Source: Methylobacterium sp. Leaf112
GTDB lineage: Bacteria > Pseudomonadota > Alphaproteobacteria > Rhizobiales > Beijerinckiaceae
Direction of reading: 5' to 3'
DNA length: 64,000 nt
Assembly: GCF_001423295.1 (NCBI RefSeq)
Contig: NZ_LMNG01000029.1
Coordinates: forward strand, 124,001-188,000
The translations under genes and the position numbers were made by a program. Positions 42,408-51,127 of this stretch are shown here, piece after piece; positions within the stretch are counted from its first letter, which is position 1, and each line of letters starts with the position of its first letter. Below the pieces are notes generated by a model, which did no database searches, was not told the origin of the DNA, and saw only the letters and a program-made list of their open reading frames with translations.

Positions 42408-43333
42408 GTGTCCTCGATGCCCTGGCGATCTTGCGGCCCTGGTGGCTCGTGGCGATCCCCCTGGTGGCGATCCTGGCCCTTCGCGCGGCCTGGCGCTCGG
42501 CGCCGCTGGGTGACTGGGCCAAGGCCGTCGATCCCGGCCTGATGGCGCTGCTCGCCCGGCGCGGCGCCGTGCTCGGCGGGCGCCGGCAGGCGAACCTCGC
42601 CGCGGCGCTGACCGCCGGTCTCATTGCCTTCGCCCTCACGGGACCCGCCGTGGAACGGCCCGACGCCACCACCTTCCGCAACCTCGACGCCACCGTGGTG
42701 GTGGTCGATCTCTCGCGCTCCGTCGCCGAGGGAGGCCGCCTCAAGGACGTGCGCCAGATCGCCGAGGGCGTCGCTCAGGCGGCCGGCACCCGCAGCGTCG
42801 CCGTGGTGGTCTATGCCGGGGACGCCTATCTGGCGATCCCGCCCACCACCGATCGCGACGCCCTCGCCTCCACCCTGTTCGCGCTCGACGGCGACACGGT
42901 GCCCGACCGGGGCACCCACCCCGAACGCGGCCTCGCCCTGGCGCGCCGGACTCTTTCGGAGGCCGGCGTCATCGCGGGCGACGTGGTTTTGGTGACGGAT
43001 GGCGACGGGATCGGCGAGGCCGCCGCCCGCGAGGCCGCGGCGACCCGGGCCAAGGGCTGGGCCTTGAGCGGCGTGTTCGTGCCCGCCGGTCCGAGCCTGC
43101 CGGCCGGGTCGCCGAAACCGGACCGCGCGGCGCTGGAGCGCCTCGTCGCCGCGGGCGGCGGACGCCTCGCCGACCTCGACGCACCGGGGCCCGTCCTCGA
43201 TACCGTCGGGGCGAGTACGGCCCAGCACCTCGCCGCCGGCGGCTACACCGTCCTGGCCTTCGCCGATCTCGGCCGCTGGCTGATCCTGCTGGCGCTCCTG
43301 CCGGCGCTGGCCCTGTTCCGCCGGAGCGCCTGA
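42404..43333 (+). CDS. VWA domain protein, BatB-like
   Basis: 309 residues from a GTG at 42404 that overlaps the previous stop. There are transmembrane helices near the N-terminus (about 10-27 and 65-80) and at the C-terminus (about 285-303). The VWA metal site reads DLSRSV and VTDGDG, so the DxSxS pattern is kept. The substrate or partner is unknown. Paired VWA proteins in MoxR operons are thought to form membrane complexes acted on by the ATPase. Confidence 0.88.
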   Translation: MSVLDALAILRPWWLVAIPLVAILALRAAWRSAPLGDWAKAVDPGLMALLARRGAVLGGRRQANLAAALTAGLIAFALTGPAVERPDATTFRNLDATVVVVDLSRSVAEGGRLKDVRQIAEGVAQAAGTRSVAVVVYAGDAYLAIPPTTDRDALASTLFALDGDTVPDRGTHPERGLALARRTLSEAGVIAGDVVLVTDGDGIGEAAAREAAATRAKGWALSGVFVPAGPSLPAGSPKPDRAALERLVAAGGGRLADLDAPGPVLDTVGASTAQHLAAGGYTVLAFADLGRWLILLALLPALALFRRSA

Positions 43334-44229
43334 TGCCACTTGCGTTTCCGTTTCCCCGCCCGCGCCGCTGGACCACCTGGGCGCGCTTTGCCGGCCTCGG
43401 CCTCGCAGGAGTGGGCATTCTCGGCCTCGCCGGGGTGTCGCAGCCGCGCACGGGCCTCGGGCGCACGCTCATGGGCCTCGGCCTGCCCGGTGCCGCCGCC
43501 GCCATCCTCGACGATCCGGCGTGGCGCGGCCCGGCGCTCTACCAAGCCGGGCGCTACGACGAAGCCGCGGCCCTGTTCCGCGCGGCCGGGCGGCGCGGGT
43601 CCTACAACCTCGGCAACGCCCTGGCGAAGGCCGGCGATCTGCAGGGGGCACTCGACGCCTACGACGCGGCGCTCACCTACAACCCGCGCGATGCGGACGC
43701 CCAGGCCAACCGCTCCCTCATCGCCCGCCTCGTCGACGAAGGGGCGGGCGATCCCGGCAAGGGCGGCGGGGTCGCCAATGCGACCGCGACCACGGGCGCG
43801 CGCTACAACAAGACCTCGAACCAGGACCCCAACGACGACACCCAGGCGACCTCCAGCGGCGAGGGCCTGGCCGGCAACAAGGAAGGGGGCACCACCTCCT
43901 CGACGCCGGGCAACAGCAAGGTGGCGCGGCGCGGCAAGGCCGAGCAGGTCTCGGTGGATTCCGGCAAGGGCGAGGCGCGGGGCTCGGCCAGCGACGCCGC
44001 CGGGCGCGGGCGCACGGGTGCCGGTTCGGCCATGGTCGCCGCCGCGCCCGAGCGGGAAGCGCGCCGGGTGACGAAGAGCTTCGAAGCCCACGAGATCCGG
44101 CCCGACCGCCTCTGGCTCCAGACCCTGCCGGACGATCCCGGCCGCTATCTCAAGCTGCGCCTCAAGGCCGAGCAGGCCGTGCGCGTCGAGGCCGGCACGG
44201 CCGTGCCGGGGGGGAGCAACCCATGGTGA
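43333..44229 (+). CDS. TPR-repeat membrane protein, BatC-like
   Basis: 298 residues. One N-terminal membrane helix is at about 20-36. A short TPR pair follows (YQAGRYDEAAALFRAAGRRG, then YNLGNALAKAGDLQGALDAY). A long low-complexity stretch rich in Gly, Asn, Thr, Ser and Lys runs from 135 to 240. It ends with WLQTLPDDPGRYLKLRLKAEQ. Its ATG overlaps the preceding stop by one base. The TPR part presumably mediates assembly with the VWA partners. Confidence 0.85.
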   Translation: MPLAFPFPRPRRWTTWARFAGLGLAGVGILGLAGVSQPRTGLGRTLMGLGLPGAAAAILDDPAWRGPALYQAGRYDEAAALFRAAGRRGSYNLGNALAKAGDLQGALDAYDAALTYNPRDADAQANRSLIARLVDEGAGDPGKGGGVANATATTGARYNKTSNQDPNDDTQATSSGEGLAGNKEGGTTSSTPGNSKVARRGKAEQVSVDSGKGEARGSASDAAGRGRTGAGSAMVAAAPEREARRVTKSFEAHEIRPDRLWLQTLPDDPGRYLKLRLKAEQAVRVEAGTAVPGGSNPW

Positions 44230-45611
44230 GCTTTGGCCGTCGGCCTCGGTCGTTGAACCTGACCGGTTCTGGCGGAGGAGCCACACCCTGTCCCTCTCCT
44301 TCCAGGAGAGGGGACCCGCGCTGCGATCGGCAGCCGTCTGCGGGGATTGGCATCACATCCCTTGCGATGTTGATTTTGATCATGCTCTTCGCGAACGCCC
44401 CCGCTCGCGCCGAGATCGACCCCGGCGACCTCACCCTTACGGTGACCCCGGAGCGCAACGGCAACGCCGATCCGTTCTCCCGCGAGATGGTGCTGTTGCG
44501 CATCCGCGGGGTCTATCGCCAGCCGATCCTGCTGGAGGAGGTGATCCAGCCGTCGCTGGCGAATTTCAGCTGGACCCAACTCGGCCGCGATACATGGTCG
44601 AAGACGCGCCTGCCCGACGGGCAGGTCGCCATCGCGTTCGACCGGGTGGTGGCGATCTTCCCGCACCATGCGGGCGACTTCACCATCGAGCCGTTCCTCC
44701 ACCGGCTGACGGTCAACGACGGCGGCGTCCGGAAAGTGGTCGACGTGCCCTCGCCCCCGGTGCAGCTCTCCGTCGCGAACTGGACGAAGCCCGTCGGCGG
44801 GCCCGACGCCAAGGAGCCATGGTGGCTTCCGGCCCGCGAGGTCACCATCACGGATTCGTGGAGCCCGGACCCGGAGACGGTGAAGATCGGCGAGAGCACC
44901 CGGCGCATCGTCACCCTGGAGGCGCAGGGCATGGTCGCCGAAGGCCTGCCGCCCCGGCCGGTCATGCGCACGCGCGGCATCCTCACCTTCGCCGGACCTG
45001 TGACCCGCGAGACCATCATCACCCCCACCGGGCCCATCGCCCGGGCGACCTACCAGTGGGACGTGCGCCCCGCCATCGCGGAGGTGATCCCGTTGGACGC
45101 CATCATCATCCCGTGGTTCGACACCGTGTCCCGCACCCTGCGGGAGGCCGAGATTCCGGCCCGGCAGATCGGCGGCGGCCTGCCCGACCGGGAGGAGGAC
45201 GCCAAGCCGATCACGCCGGCCTCGCCCCTCGTCGTGGTCGGGGCGGCCCTGGCCGCGTTCGGGCTCGGTCTGGCGCTCGTCGGGTTCGGGGCGCCCACGC
45301 GGTCGCGCCAGCGCCTCGATCGCGCGACCCGACGGGCCCTCGTCCTGGCCGCCGCCGCCGGTGACGCGACCGCCTTCCGGGCCCGCCTCGCACCCGTCCT
45401 CCAGGGCGCGCCGGATCTCGCGCGGGCCTGGCGGGCGGACCCCGCCATCGCCGCCGGCCTCGATGCCCTCGACGGCACCCTCTACGGGCGCGGTTCGGTC
45501 ACCGCCCCCGACCTGACGGATCTCGCGCGTCGCCTCGGCCGGCCGGTCCGAGCCGCCGCTCCGACCGGAACCGATCGCGGACGTCTGGCCGACCTCGACG
45601 GGCGGGCCTGA
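44223..45611 (+). CDS. BatD-like protein with REP-derived N-terminal extension
   Basis: 462 residues. The mature part is a run of beta-sandwich segments (residues 60-330) and a C-terminal membrane helix (about 335-355), followed by a cytoplasmic helical tail, as in the BatD family. The start at 44223 has a strong GGGGGAG site and overlaps the TPR gene stop. However, residues 12-45 are encoded by a stretch containing a REP-like palindrome. The true signal peptide, MLILIMLFANAPARA, begins at residue 49 (ATG 44367), which has no ribosome-binding site. The mature protein is the same either way. Confidence 0.8.
   Translation: MVSFGRRPRSLNLTGSGGGATPCPSPSRRGDPRCDRQPSAGIGITSLAMLILIMLFANAPARAEIDPGDLTLTVTPERNGNADPFSREMVLLRIRGVYRQPILLEEVIQPSLANFSWTQLGRDTWSKTRLPDGQVAIAFDRVVAIFPHHAGDFTIEPFLHRLTVNDGGVRKVVDVPSPPVQLSVANWTKPVGGPDAKEPWWLPAREVTITDSWSPDPETVKIGESTRRIVTLEAQGMVAEGLPPRPVMRTRGILTFAGPVTRETIITPTGPIARATYQWDVRPAIAEVIPLDAIIIPWFDTVSRTLREAEIPARQIGGGLPDREEDAKPITPASPLVVVGAALAAFGLGLALVGFGAPTRSRQRLDRATRRALVLAAAAGDATAFRARLAPVLQGAPDLARAWRADPAIAAGLDALDGTLYGRGSVTAPDLTDLARRLGRPVRAAAPTGTDRGRLADLDGRA
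44290..44315. repeat. REP-like palindrome inside the BatD reading frame
   Basis: GTCCCTCTCCT-TCC-AGGAGAGGGGAC, an 11-bp inverted repeat with one extra G in the right arm. It resembles the CCCTCTCC/GGAGAGGG interspersed palindromes found between genes in many high-GC genomes, Methylobacterium included. Here it lies 68 bp into the open frame. Confidence 0.6.
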
Positions 45612-45623
45612 GGGCCGGCATGG

Positions 45624-45638
45624 TTAACCACCGGTTTA
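45624..45638 (+). promoter_or_regulatory. CtrA-like site upstream of small secreted protein gene
   Basis: TTAA-N7-TTTA, one mismatch from the alphaproteobacterial CtrA consensus TTAA-N7-TTAA, 39 bp upstream of the start at 45677. A single site with one mismatch can occur by chance. Confidence 0.3.
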
Positions 45639-45676
45639 CGTCCCTCTGCCAACCCTGACGCGCGGGGAGTGGGTGG

Positions 45677-46069
45677 ATGCGGCGCAGGGTGACGGCGACG
45701 GGGCGGTCTTGGCGCCCGGGGGGGCTGATCGCCCTCGGCCTTCTAGTCGGCTGGCCGGCCCGTGCGGCGGACTTCCTCGACGCCGGGCGCCCCACCGAAG
45801 GGTATGAAGCGCTCGACGGTGTCGCGCCGTTGCCGCGTTATTTCCCCCGGGCCGAAGGCGACGATTCGGTGGTGCGCCGGGCCCCCGTCCCACGCCGTCG
45901 CGTGGCCGGGTGCATCCCGCGCCGCGCACCCGTGCCCACCGACCGGCCCGGTGACCCGAGCTATGTCGGTTCCGCCTATGGCCTCGGCAAACCGAGCTAT
46001 TACGGTTTCACGCCGCCGCTGGGCGTCGACGATCCCTACGGCCGCCCCCTGCTGCCCTACTGTCCCTAA
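45677..46069 (+). CDS. Small secreted protein, hypothetical
   Basis: 130 residues. A basic n-region and hydrophobic core (GGLIALGLLVGWP) with cleavage after ARA form the signal peptide. The mature part is Pro/Arg/Tyr-rich and disordered in appearance, ending in PYGRPLLPYCP with only two cysteines. A GGGGAG site precedes the ATG. I do not recognise a family. It is 65 bp after the BatD gene and may be an extra member of that operon or a separate unit driven from the CtrA-like site. Confidence 0.65.
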   Translation: MRRRVTATGRSWRPGGLIALGLLVGWPARAADFLDAGRPTEGYEALDGVAPLPRYFPRAEGDDSVVRRAPVPRRRVAGCIPRRAPVPTDRPGDPSYVGSAYGLGKPSYYGFTPPLGVDDPYGRPLLPYCP

Positions 46070-46136
46070 CGACTGGCGCGGATGCGGGCGGGCGTTTAGG
46101 TCTGCGGCCAGACCCGTGACCCGGACGGAAGCCGCA

Positions 46137-46997
46137 ATGCCCGATTCATCCCTCCTTCGCTTCGAGGCCGTGGCGCCGTTGCGCGCGCAAGGCGCGGCGT
46201 GGCGCAAGGCCGGCGAATCCGTGGTGCTGGTGCCGACCATGGGGGCCCTGCATGCGGGCCACCTCGCCCTCGTGGCGCGGGCGCGTGAGTTGGGACGCCG
46301 CGTGGTGGCGAGCATCTTCGTCAACCCGACGCAGTTCGGCCCGACCGAGGATTTTTCGCGGTATCCGCGCGATACGGAGGCCGATCTGGCCCTCCTGGCG
46401 GAGGCCGGGGCCGATGCCGCCTACTTGCCCGATGTCGCTGCCATGTATCCGCCGGACTTTTCCACCCGCGTCGAGGTCGATAGCCTCACGCAGGGCCTGT
46501 GCGGCCAGTTCCGCCCGGGGCATTTTTCCGGGGTCGCCACCGTGGTGACGAAGCTCCTCAATCGGGTGCAGCCCGACATCGCTCTGTTCGGCGAGAAGGA
46601 TTATCAGCAGCTTCAGGTGATCCGCCGCGCCGTGCGCGACCTCGACCTGCCCGTGGAGATCCAGGGCGTGGCGACCCTTCGCGAGGCGGACGGCCTCGCC
46701 CTGTCCTCGCGCAACCGCTACCTCAGCCCCGAGGAGCGCCGCGCCGCGCCGCGCCTGCATGCGGTCCTGTCGGCCATCGCCACGGGCCTCGCCGCCGGAG
46801 CCGAGGCGGAGCCGCTGGTGGCCGGGGGCCGGGCCGAACTGGAGGCGGCGGGTTTTTCGCCCGTGCAGTATTTGGAGGTCCGCGACGCCGAGACCCTGGA
46901 GCCGGCGACGCGGGCCAGCCGGCCCGTACGGGTTCTGGCGGCGGCCTATCTCGGCCGCACCCGCCTCATCGACAACGTGGCCGCACTCAGGACTTGA
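46137..46997 (+). CDS. panC: Pantothenate synthetase
   Basis: 286 residues. It joins pantoate and beta-alanine with ATP to make pantothenate, the precursor of coenzyme A. Conserved elements are VPTMGALHAGHLALV with the HxGH nucleotide-binding motif, FVNPTQFGPTEDFSRYPR, LCGQFRPGHFSGVATVV, FGEKDYQQL and LALSSRNRYLS. A GGACGGAAG site precedes the ATG. The last 11 bp overlap the convergent esterase gene. Confidence 0.97.
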   Translation: MPDSSLLRFEAVAPLRAQGAAWRKAGESVVLVPTMGALHAGHLALVARARELGRRVVASIFVNPTQFGPTEDFSRYPRDTEADLALLAEAGADAAYLPDVAAMYPPDFSTRVEVDSLTQGLCGQFRPGHFSGVATVVTKLLNRVQPDIALFGEKDYQQLQVIRRAVRDLDLPVEIQGVATLREADGLALSSRNRYLSPEERRAAPRLHAVLSAIATGLAAGAEAEPLVAGGRAELEAAGFSPVQYLEVRDAETLEPATRASRPVRVLAAAYLGRTRLIDNVAALRT

Positions 46998-48156
46998 GGG
47001 GGTTGGCGAGGAAGAAGTTCAGCATGGCGCGCGACGCGTCCGGCCCACGCGGATCGGTGTAGCTTCCAGCCATAGTGCCGCCCGACCAGGCGTGGCCGAG
47101 TCCCCGGACCAACCAGCTCTCGACGGAGACGTGCCCGGCCGCATCGGCGTAGCGGGTGCGGATGTAGGGAAGTCCGCCGGGGCTGACGGCCTCGGTGACT
47201 TCGGGGGTCAAACCGGCGATGCCCGCCTGGGTGAGCGCCTGCTCGCCGTTGAGCGGATTGACCGTGCCGTCACTCTCGCCGTGGACCACGATGGTCGGCA
47301 TGGGCGTGACGGGGGCGATGCAATCGGCCGCCGCCACGGGCCCGAGGCGCATCACGGTCAACGCCGCCGAGACGTCGCGGGCGCACCCTGCCGCCAACCC
47401 CGAATGGATGCCCACCGCCGCGAAGAGTTCGGGATAGGCGTGGGCCACGTTGGCCGCCGCCGCCCCGCCCGCCGAGAGGCCGGCGATGAAGACGTGGCGG
47501 GGATTGATCCGATGCTCGGCGACGACCGCGCGGGTCATGCCGGCGATGATGCCGGTCTCGCCGGCCTCGCGGTCCTGGTCGCCCGGTTGGAACCAGTTCC
47601 AGCAGCGCTGCCCGTTGGCCCGGCTCGTCTGGCCGGGATAGAGGACGTAGAATCCGTGCGTCTCAGCCAGGGTGTTCATCCCGGTGCCGGCGGCGAAGTC
47701 GGCCGGCGACTGGCTGCAGCCGTGAAGCATCACCACCAGGGGGCGGGTGCCCGGATGGGCCTTGGGCACGAACAGCTTGTACTCGCGGGTCCCGTGCGGA
47801 CCCGTATGGCTGCCGTCGGTGAAGCTGCTCTCGCCGGTGGTGGCGGGCTCCGGGGTGGCGGGCATCGCCTCCTCGTCCGGTCTGCGCCCGACGCGGCCCG
47901 ATACGCCGAGCCCTTCCAGGACGGGCGCGACGCTGCGCTCCAGACCCTGCGTCACCGACTCGACCACCTTGCGCAGGCGGTCGGTCAGACCGGCGGTTTC
48001 TGCTGGCTGGGACACGTGGCCGTGCGGCTCGAGACCTTCGTTCATGCTGCGCTGGATCAGAGCCGATGCGTCGCCGAGGCGCCCCGTGGCGGTGAGCCGG
48101 GTCGCCTCCATCATGTCGGCCAAGCGGTCCTGCATCCGGTTCTGTTGATCGCTCAT
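46987..48156 (-). CDS. PHB depolymerase family esterase
   Basis: 389 residues. After a roughly 110-residue variable N-terminal region comes the esterase domain: LVVMLHGCSQSPADFA for the oxyanion site, catalytic Ser in IAGLSAGGAAAANVA, Asp in VVHGESDGTVNP and His in GLGHAWSGG. The short-chain PHB-depolymerase-like family includes feruloyl esterases and secreted polyester hydrolases. No signal peptide is visible, so intracellular or non-classical export is likely. The ATG at 48156 matches MSDQQNRMQ. The 3' end overlaps panC. Confidence 0.88.
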   Translation of the reverse strand: MSDQQNRMQDRLADMMEATRLTATGRLGDASALIQRSMNEGLEPHGHVSQPAETAGLTDRLRKVVESVTQGLERSVAPVLEGLGVSGRVGRRPDEEAMPATPEPATTGESSFTDGSHTGPHGTREYKLFVPKAHPGTRPLVVMLHGCSQSPADFAAGTGMNTLAETHGFYVLYPGQTSRANGQRCWNWFQPGDQDREAGETGIIAGMTRAVVAEHRINPRHVFIAGLSAGGAAAANVAHAYPELFAAVGIHSGLAAGCARDVSAALTVMRLGPVAAADCIAPVTPMPTIVVHGESDGTVNPLNGEQALTQAGIAGLTPEVTEAVSPGGLPYIRTRYADAAGHVSVESWLVRGLGHAWSGGTMAGSYTDPRGPDASRAMLNFFLANPLKS

Positions 48157-48253
48157 CGGAGATTCGCTTTCAGGTTCTGCGCGGCACCAGGGGACGCACG
48201 AACGGTCCGGGGCGGGGTTGGAAGGGCGGGGCTTGACGATAAGGCGAGGGTAG

Positions 48254-48697
48254 TCAGCGCAACCGGTCGGCCAGCGCCGCCTTGACGGCGGGACTCGCCT
48301 GCAGGCTGCCCATGACCTCGATGGACGCGATGGTCTCGCGCGCGAGTTCGGGGGAGACGTCGGCGGCGATGCTGGCGAGTCCCAGGACACGGATATCCAG
48401 GGTGGTGCCGGCAGCGCGATGGGCTTCGAGATCGAGGCGGCCGTAGTGGCGCAGACCGAGTTCCACGTGTTTGCGGGCCACGGATTGACGCGTCACGTCG
48501 GCGTGGCGGACGATCTGATTGCGGACGGCCGTGTGGATGAAGTCGGAGCGGTTGGCATAAAGGCTTTCGGAAACGAGAAGGTCGATATGCCCGAGGTCGA
48601 CGTAGCCGAGGTTGATCGTGATCTTCTCGCTGTCACCGACCCGCGTTGTGGGCCGTGGCCTCTGCAGAATGTCCGACACGTCCCGCTCCGCTACCAT
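48254..48697 (-). CDS. Ribbon-helix-helix (CopG-type) transcriptional regulator
   Basis: 147 residues. The DNA-binding part is KITINLGYVDLGHIDLLVSE followed by NRSDFIHTAVRNQIVRH, a ribbon-helix-helix strand and two helices near residues 25-70. The C-terminal half is helical and of unknown role. The gene lies just upstream of the esterase gene on the same strand, so it may control that gene. The start is uncertain: ATG 48697, or GTG 48679, which has a better spaced GGAG site. Confidence 0.75.
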   Translation of the reverse strand: MVAERDVSDILQRPRPTTRVGDSEKITINLGYVDLGHIDLLVSESLYANRSDFIHTAVRNQIVRHADVTRQSVARKHVELGLRHYGRLDLEAHRAAGTTLDIRVLGLASIAADVSPELARETIASIEVMGSLQASPAVKAALADRLR

Positions 48698-48860
48698 CTC
48701 CACAGCTGGTATATGGAGGATGAATGGTGCGACGCAATATGAAATATTGCGCTGCACTTCCGTGTTTGGATGCCATGCGTCCCACGCAAATCTCTACCTT
48801 CCACCGACTTGGAAACCGGTGTGTTCGACATCGGAAATTTGTCGCGGATGCGACCGGGGC

Positions 48861-51113
48861 TCAGGCCAGGAGCTTGTCGATGGTGATCGGCAGTTCTCGG
48901 ATGCGCTTGCCCGTGGCGTGGAACACCGCGTTGGCCACCGCCGCCGCCGTTCCCACGATGCCGATCTCACCGAGCCCCTTCACGCCCATGGGATTGGCCT
49001 TGTCCTCCTCGTCGACGAAGATCACGTCGATGTCTTGGATGTCGGCGTTCACGGGCACGTGATACTCGCCGAGATTGTGGTTCATGAACCGGCCCAGCGT
49101 GTGGTCGAGCATCGATTCCTCTTCCAGGGCCGAGCCGATCCCCATGACCACGCCGCCGAGGATCTGGCTGCGTGCGGTCTTGAGGTTGAGGATCTTGCCC
49201 GCCGCGATGGCGGAGACCACGCGGGTGACGCGGATCACGCCGAGATCCTCGTCGATCTTCACTTCAACGAACACCGCCGAGTGGGTGTAGGGCGAGAAGG
49301 CCTTCTGGTGCGCGGCATCCGGCCCGGCCGAGCCCGTGGCCTCCAGGGTTTCCGTGCCGGTGGCCCTCAGCACATCGGTGATGGCGATGCTGCGGGACGC
49401 GTCGCCCGCTACCCCGATGTGCCCATCCTTGAACACCGCGCGGTCGAAATCGACGTTGGCGAGCGGGGAATCGTCGAGCCCGCGCGCCAAGGCGAAGAGT
49501 TGCCCGGCGAGATCCTGGCAGGCCCGCATCACCGCCGTGCCGGAGGACGCCGCCGTCCACGAGCCGCCGGCGAGCGGCGCCTCGGCGAGGTCGGTGTCGC
49601 CGAGCTTCGTCGTCACGTCCTCCATCCGCAGCCCGAGGGTGTCGGCGGCGATCTGGGTCAGGATGGTATATGTGCCTGTGCCGATGTCGCCCGTGGCATT
49701 GCCGACCGTGAGCTTGCCGTCCCGGGTCAGCGTGGCGCTCGCGCTCGACTGCTGCATCATCGATTCCCAAATGCCCGTGGCCATGCCCCAGCCGACGAGT
49801 TCGCGCCCGTCGCGCATGGAGCGCGGCTCCGGATTGCGGGTCGACCATCCGAAGCGCTCCGCGCCTTCCGCGAAGCAGGCCCGCAGGGATTTGGAGCTGA
49901 ACGGCTTGCCCTCCGTCCGGTCGCTCTCGCTGTAGTTCTTGAGGCGAAGGGCGATGGGGTCCTGCCCCGTCTCGTAGGCGAGTTCGTCCATGGCGATTTC
50001 GAGCGCCATCACGCCCGTGACGGCGCCGGGGGCGCGCATGTCGGACGGCGTGTAGGTGTCGAGCTGGGCGAGCTTGTAGGAGAGGGCGACGTTGTCGCAA
50101 TCGTAGAGCACGCCCGACCAGTTGACGACGACCTCCTGGTAATCCTCGAAGTTCGAGGTGCCCGAGATGGCGTCGTGCCGGATCGACCGAAGGCCGCCCG
50201 AGGCATCCGCGCCCAGCGACACGGTCTGGAGCACGTCGGGGCGGTAGCCGAAGGTGAACATCTGGTCGCGGGTCAGCACCACCCGCACGGAGCGTTCCAG
50301 GGCGCGGGCGGCCAGCACGGCGAGGAAGAGCTGGTATTGCGGGCGCAGGCCCGAGCCGAAGCCGCCGCCGAGATACGGGTTGAGGACGCGCACATCCTCC
50401 TTCTTCATACCGAACACCGCGGCGATGTAGCCGTGGGTGTTCACGACGCCCTGGATCTTGTCGTAGACGGTGATCTTGCCGTCGCCCTCCCACACCACCG
50501 TGGAGGCGTGGGGCTCCATCGGGTTGTGATGCTCCACGGCCAGGCGATAATCCTGCGAGACCTTGATCGGCGCCGCGTCGAAGGCGCCCGGGGCGTCGCC
50601 CCACGGGGCCGGCGGCGGCTTGATGCCCGAGCGCTTCTTCGGCGGCTCGTAGGCGAGCTCGCGCTGGGCCTCGAGATCGGTGGTCGGGGCCTCGGCCTCG
50701 TAGGCGACCTTGACGAGGGACGCGGCGTGGCGGGCCGTGTCGAAATCCTCGGCGACGACCAGGGCGACGGGCTGACCGCTGTACTGGATCTTGTCGTCGT
50801 AGAGGGCCCGGAACGGCGAGCCGGGCGGGGCCACCATGTCCTGGTAATTGTAGTCGAGCCACGCCGTGCGGGGCCGGTTCTCGTGGGTGAGGACCTTGAT
50901 CACGCCCGGCACGGCTTCGGCGGCGGCGGTGTCGAGGGCGGTGATGCGGCCGCGGGCGATGCCGCTCGACACGACATAGCCGTGGGCGAGGTCCGGCGCG
51001 GAAAACTCACCGGCGTACTTCGCCTGCCCGGTGACCTTGGCCGGACCGTCGACGCGGCTGCGCGCCGTGCCCACGTAGGTGTCCGTGCCGGAGGAATTGA
51101 TGGACTTGGCCAT
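48861..51113 (-). CDS. paoC: Molybdopterin-binding subunit of aldehyde oxidoreductase (PaoC-like)
   Basis: 750 residues, the catalytic subunit of a xanthine-dehydrogenase-family enzyme that binds molybdenum-cytosine-dinucleotide. The first domain includes RVDGPAKVTGQAKYAGEF. The Moco domain includes NPYLGGGFGSG, MRAPGAVTGVMALE, the GxGTxT segment IGTGTYTILTQ and the catalytic Glu in KGLGEIGIVG. It is encoded last of three minus-strand genes in the order paoA-paoB-paoC. The substrate is probably an aldehyde. No PaoD-type chaperone gene follows. Confidence 0.92.
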   Translation of the reverse strand: MAKSINSSGTDTYVGTARSRVDGPAKVTGQAKYAGEFSAPDLAHGYVVSSGIARGRITALDTAAAEAVPGVIKVLTHENRPRTAWLDYNYQDMVAPPGSPFRALYDDKIQYSGQPVALVVAEDFDTARHAASLVKVAYEAEAPTTDLEAQRELAYEPPKKRSGIKPPPAPWGDAPGAFDAAPIKVSQDYRLAVEHHNPMEPHASTVVWEGDGKITVYDKIQGVVNTHGYIAAVFGMKKEDVRVLNPYLGGGFGSGLRPQYQLFLAVLAARALERSVRVVLTRDQMFTFGYRPDVLQTVSLGADASGGLRSIRHDAISGTSNFEDYQEVVVNWSGVLYDCDNVALSYKLAQLDTYTPSDMRAPGAVTGVMALEIAMDELAYETGQDPIALRLKNYSESDRTEGKPFSSKSLRACFAEGAERFGWSTRNPEPRSMRDGRELVGWGMATGIWESMMQQSSASATLTRDGKLTVGNATGDIGTGTYTILTQIAADTLGLRMEDVTTKLGDTDLAEAPLAGGSWTAASSGTAVMRACQDLAGQLFALARGLDDSPLANVDFDRAVFKDGHIGVAGDASRSIAITDVLRATGTETLEATGSAGPDAAHQKAFSPYTHSAVFVEVKIDEDLGVIRVTRVVSAIAAGKILNLKTARSQILGGVVMGIGSALEEESMLDHTLGRFMNHNLGEYHVPVNADIQDIDVIFVDEEDKANPMGVKGLGEIGIVGTAAAVANAVFHATGKRIRELPITIDKLLA

Positions 51114-51127
51114 GGAGCGGAGTTCCT

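Noticed and set aside
44223..44366. The first 48 codons of the BatD frame as a functional domain
   Set aside because: They contain a REP-like palindrome and translate to Arg/Pro/Ser-rich sequence with no relation to the family. Kept only as a possible extension because of the good ribosome-binding site.
38952..45611. The MoxR operon as the methanol dehydrogenase mxa cluster
   Set aside because: There is no mxaF, mxaJ, mxaG or mxaI, the small third gene is DUF4381-like, and a TPR plus BatD pair follows the VWA genes. This fits a Bat operon better.
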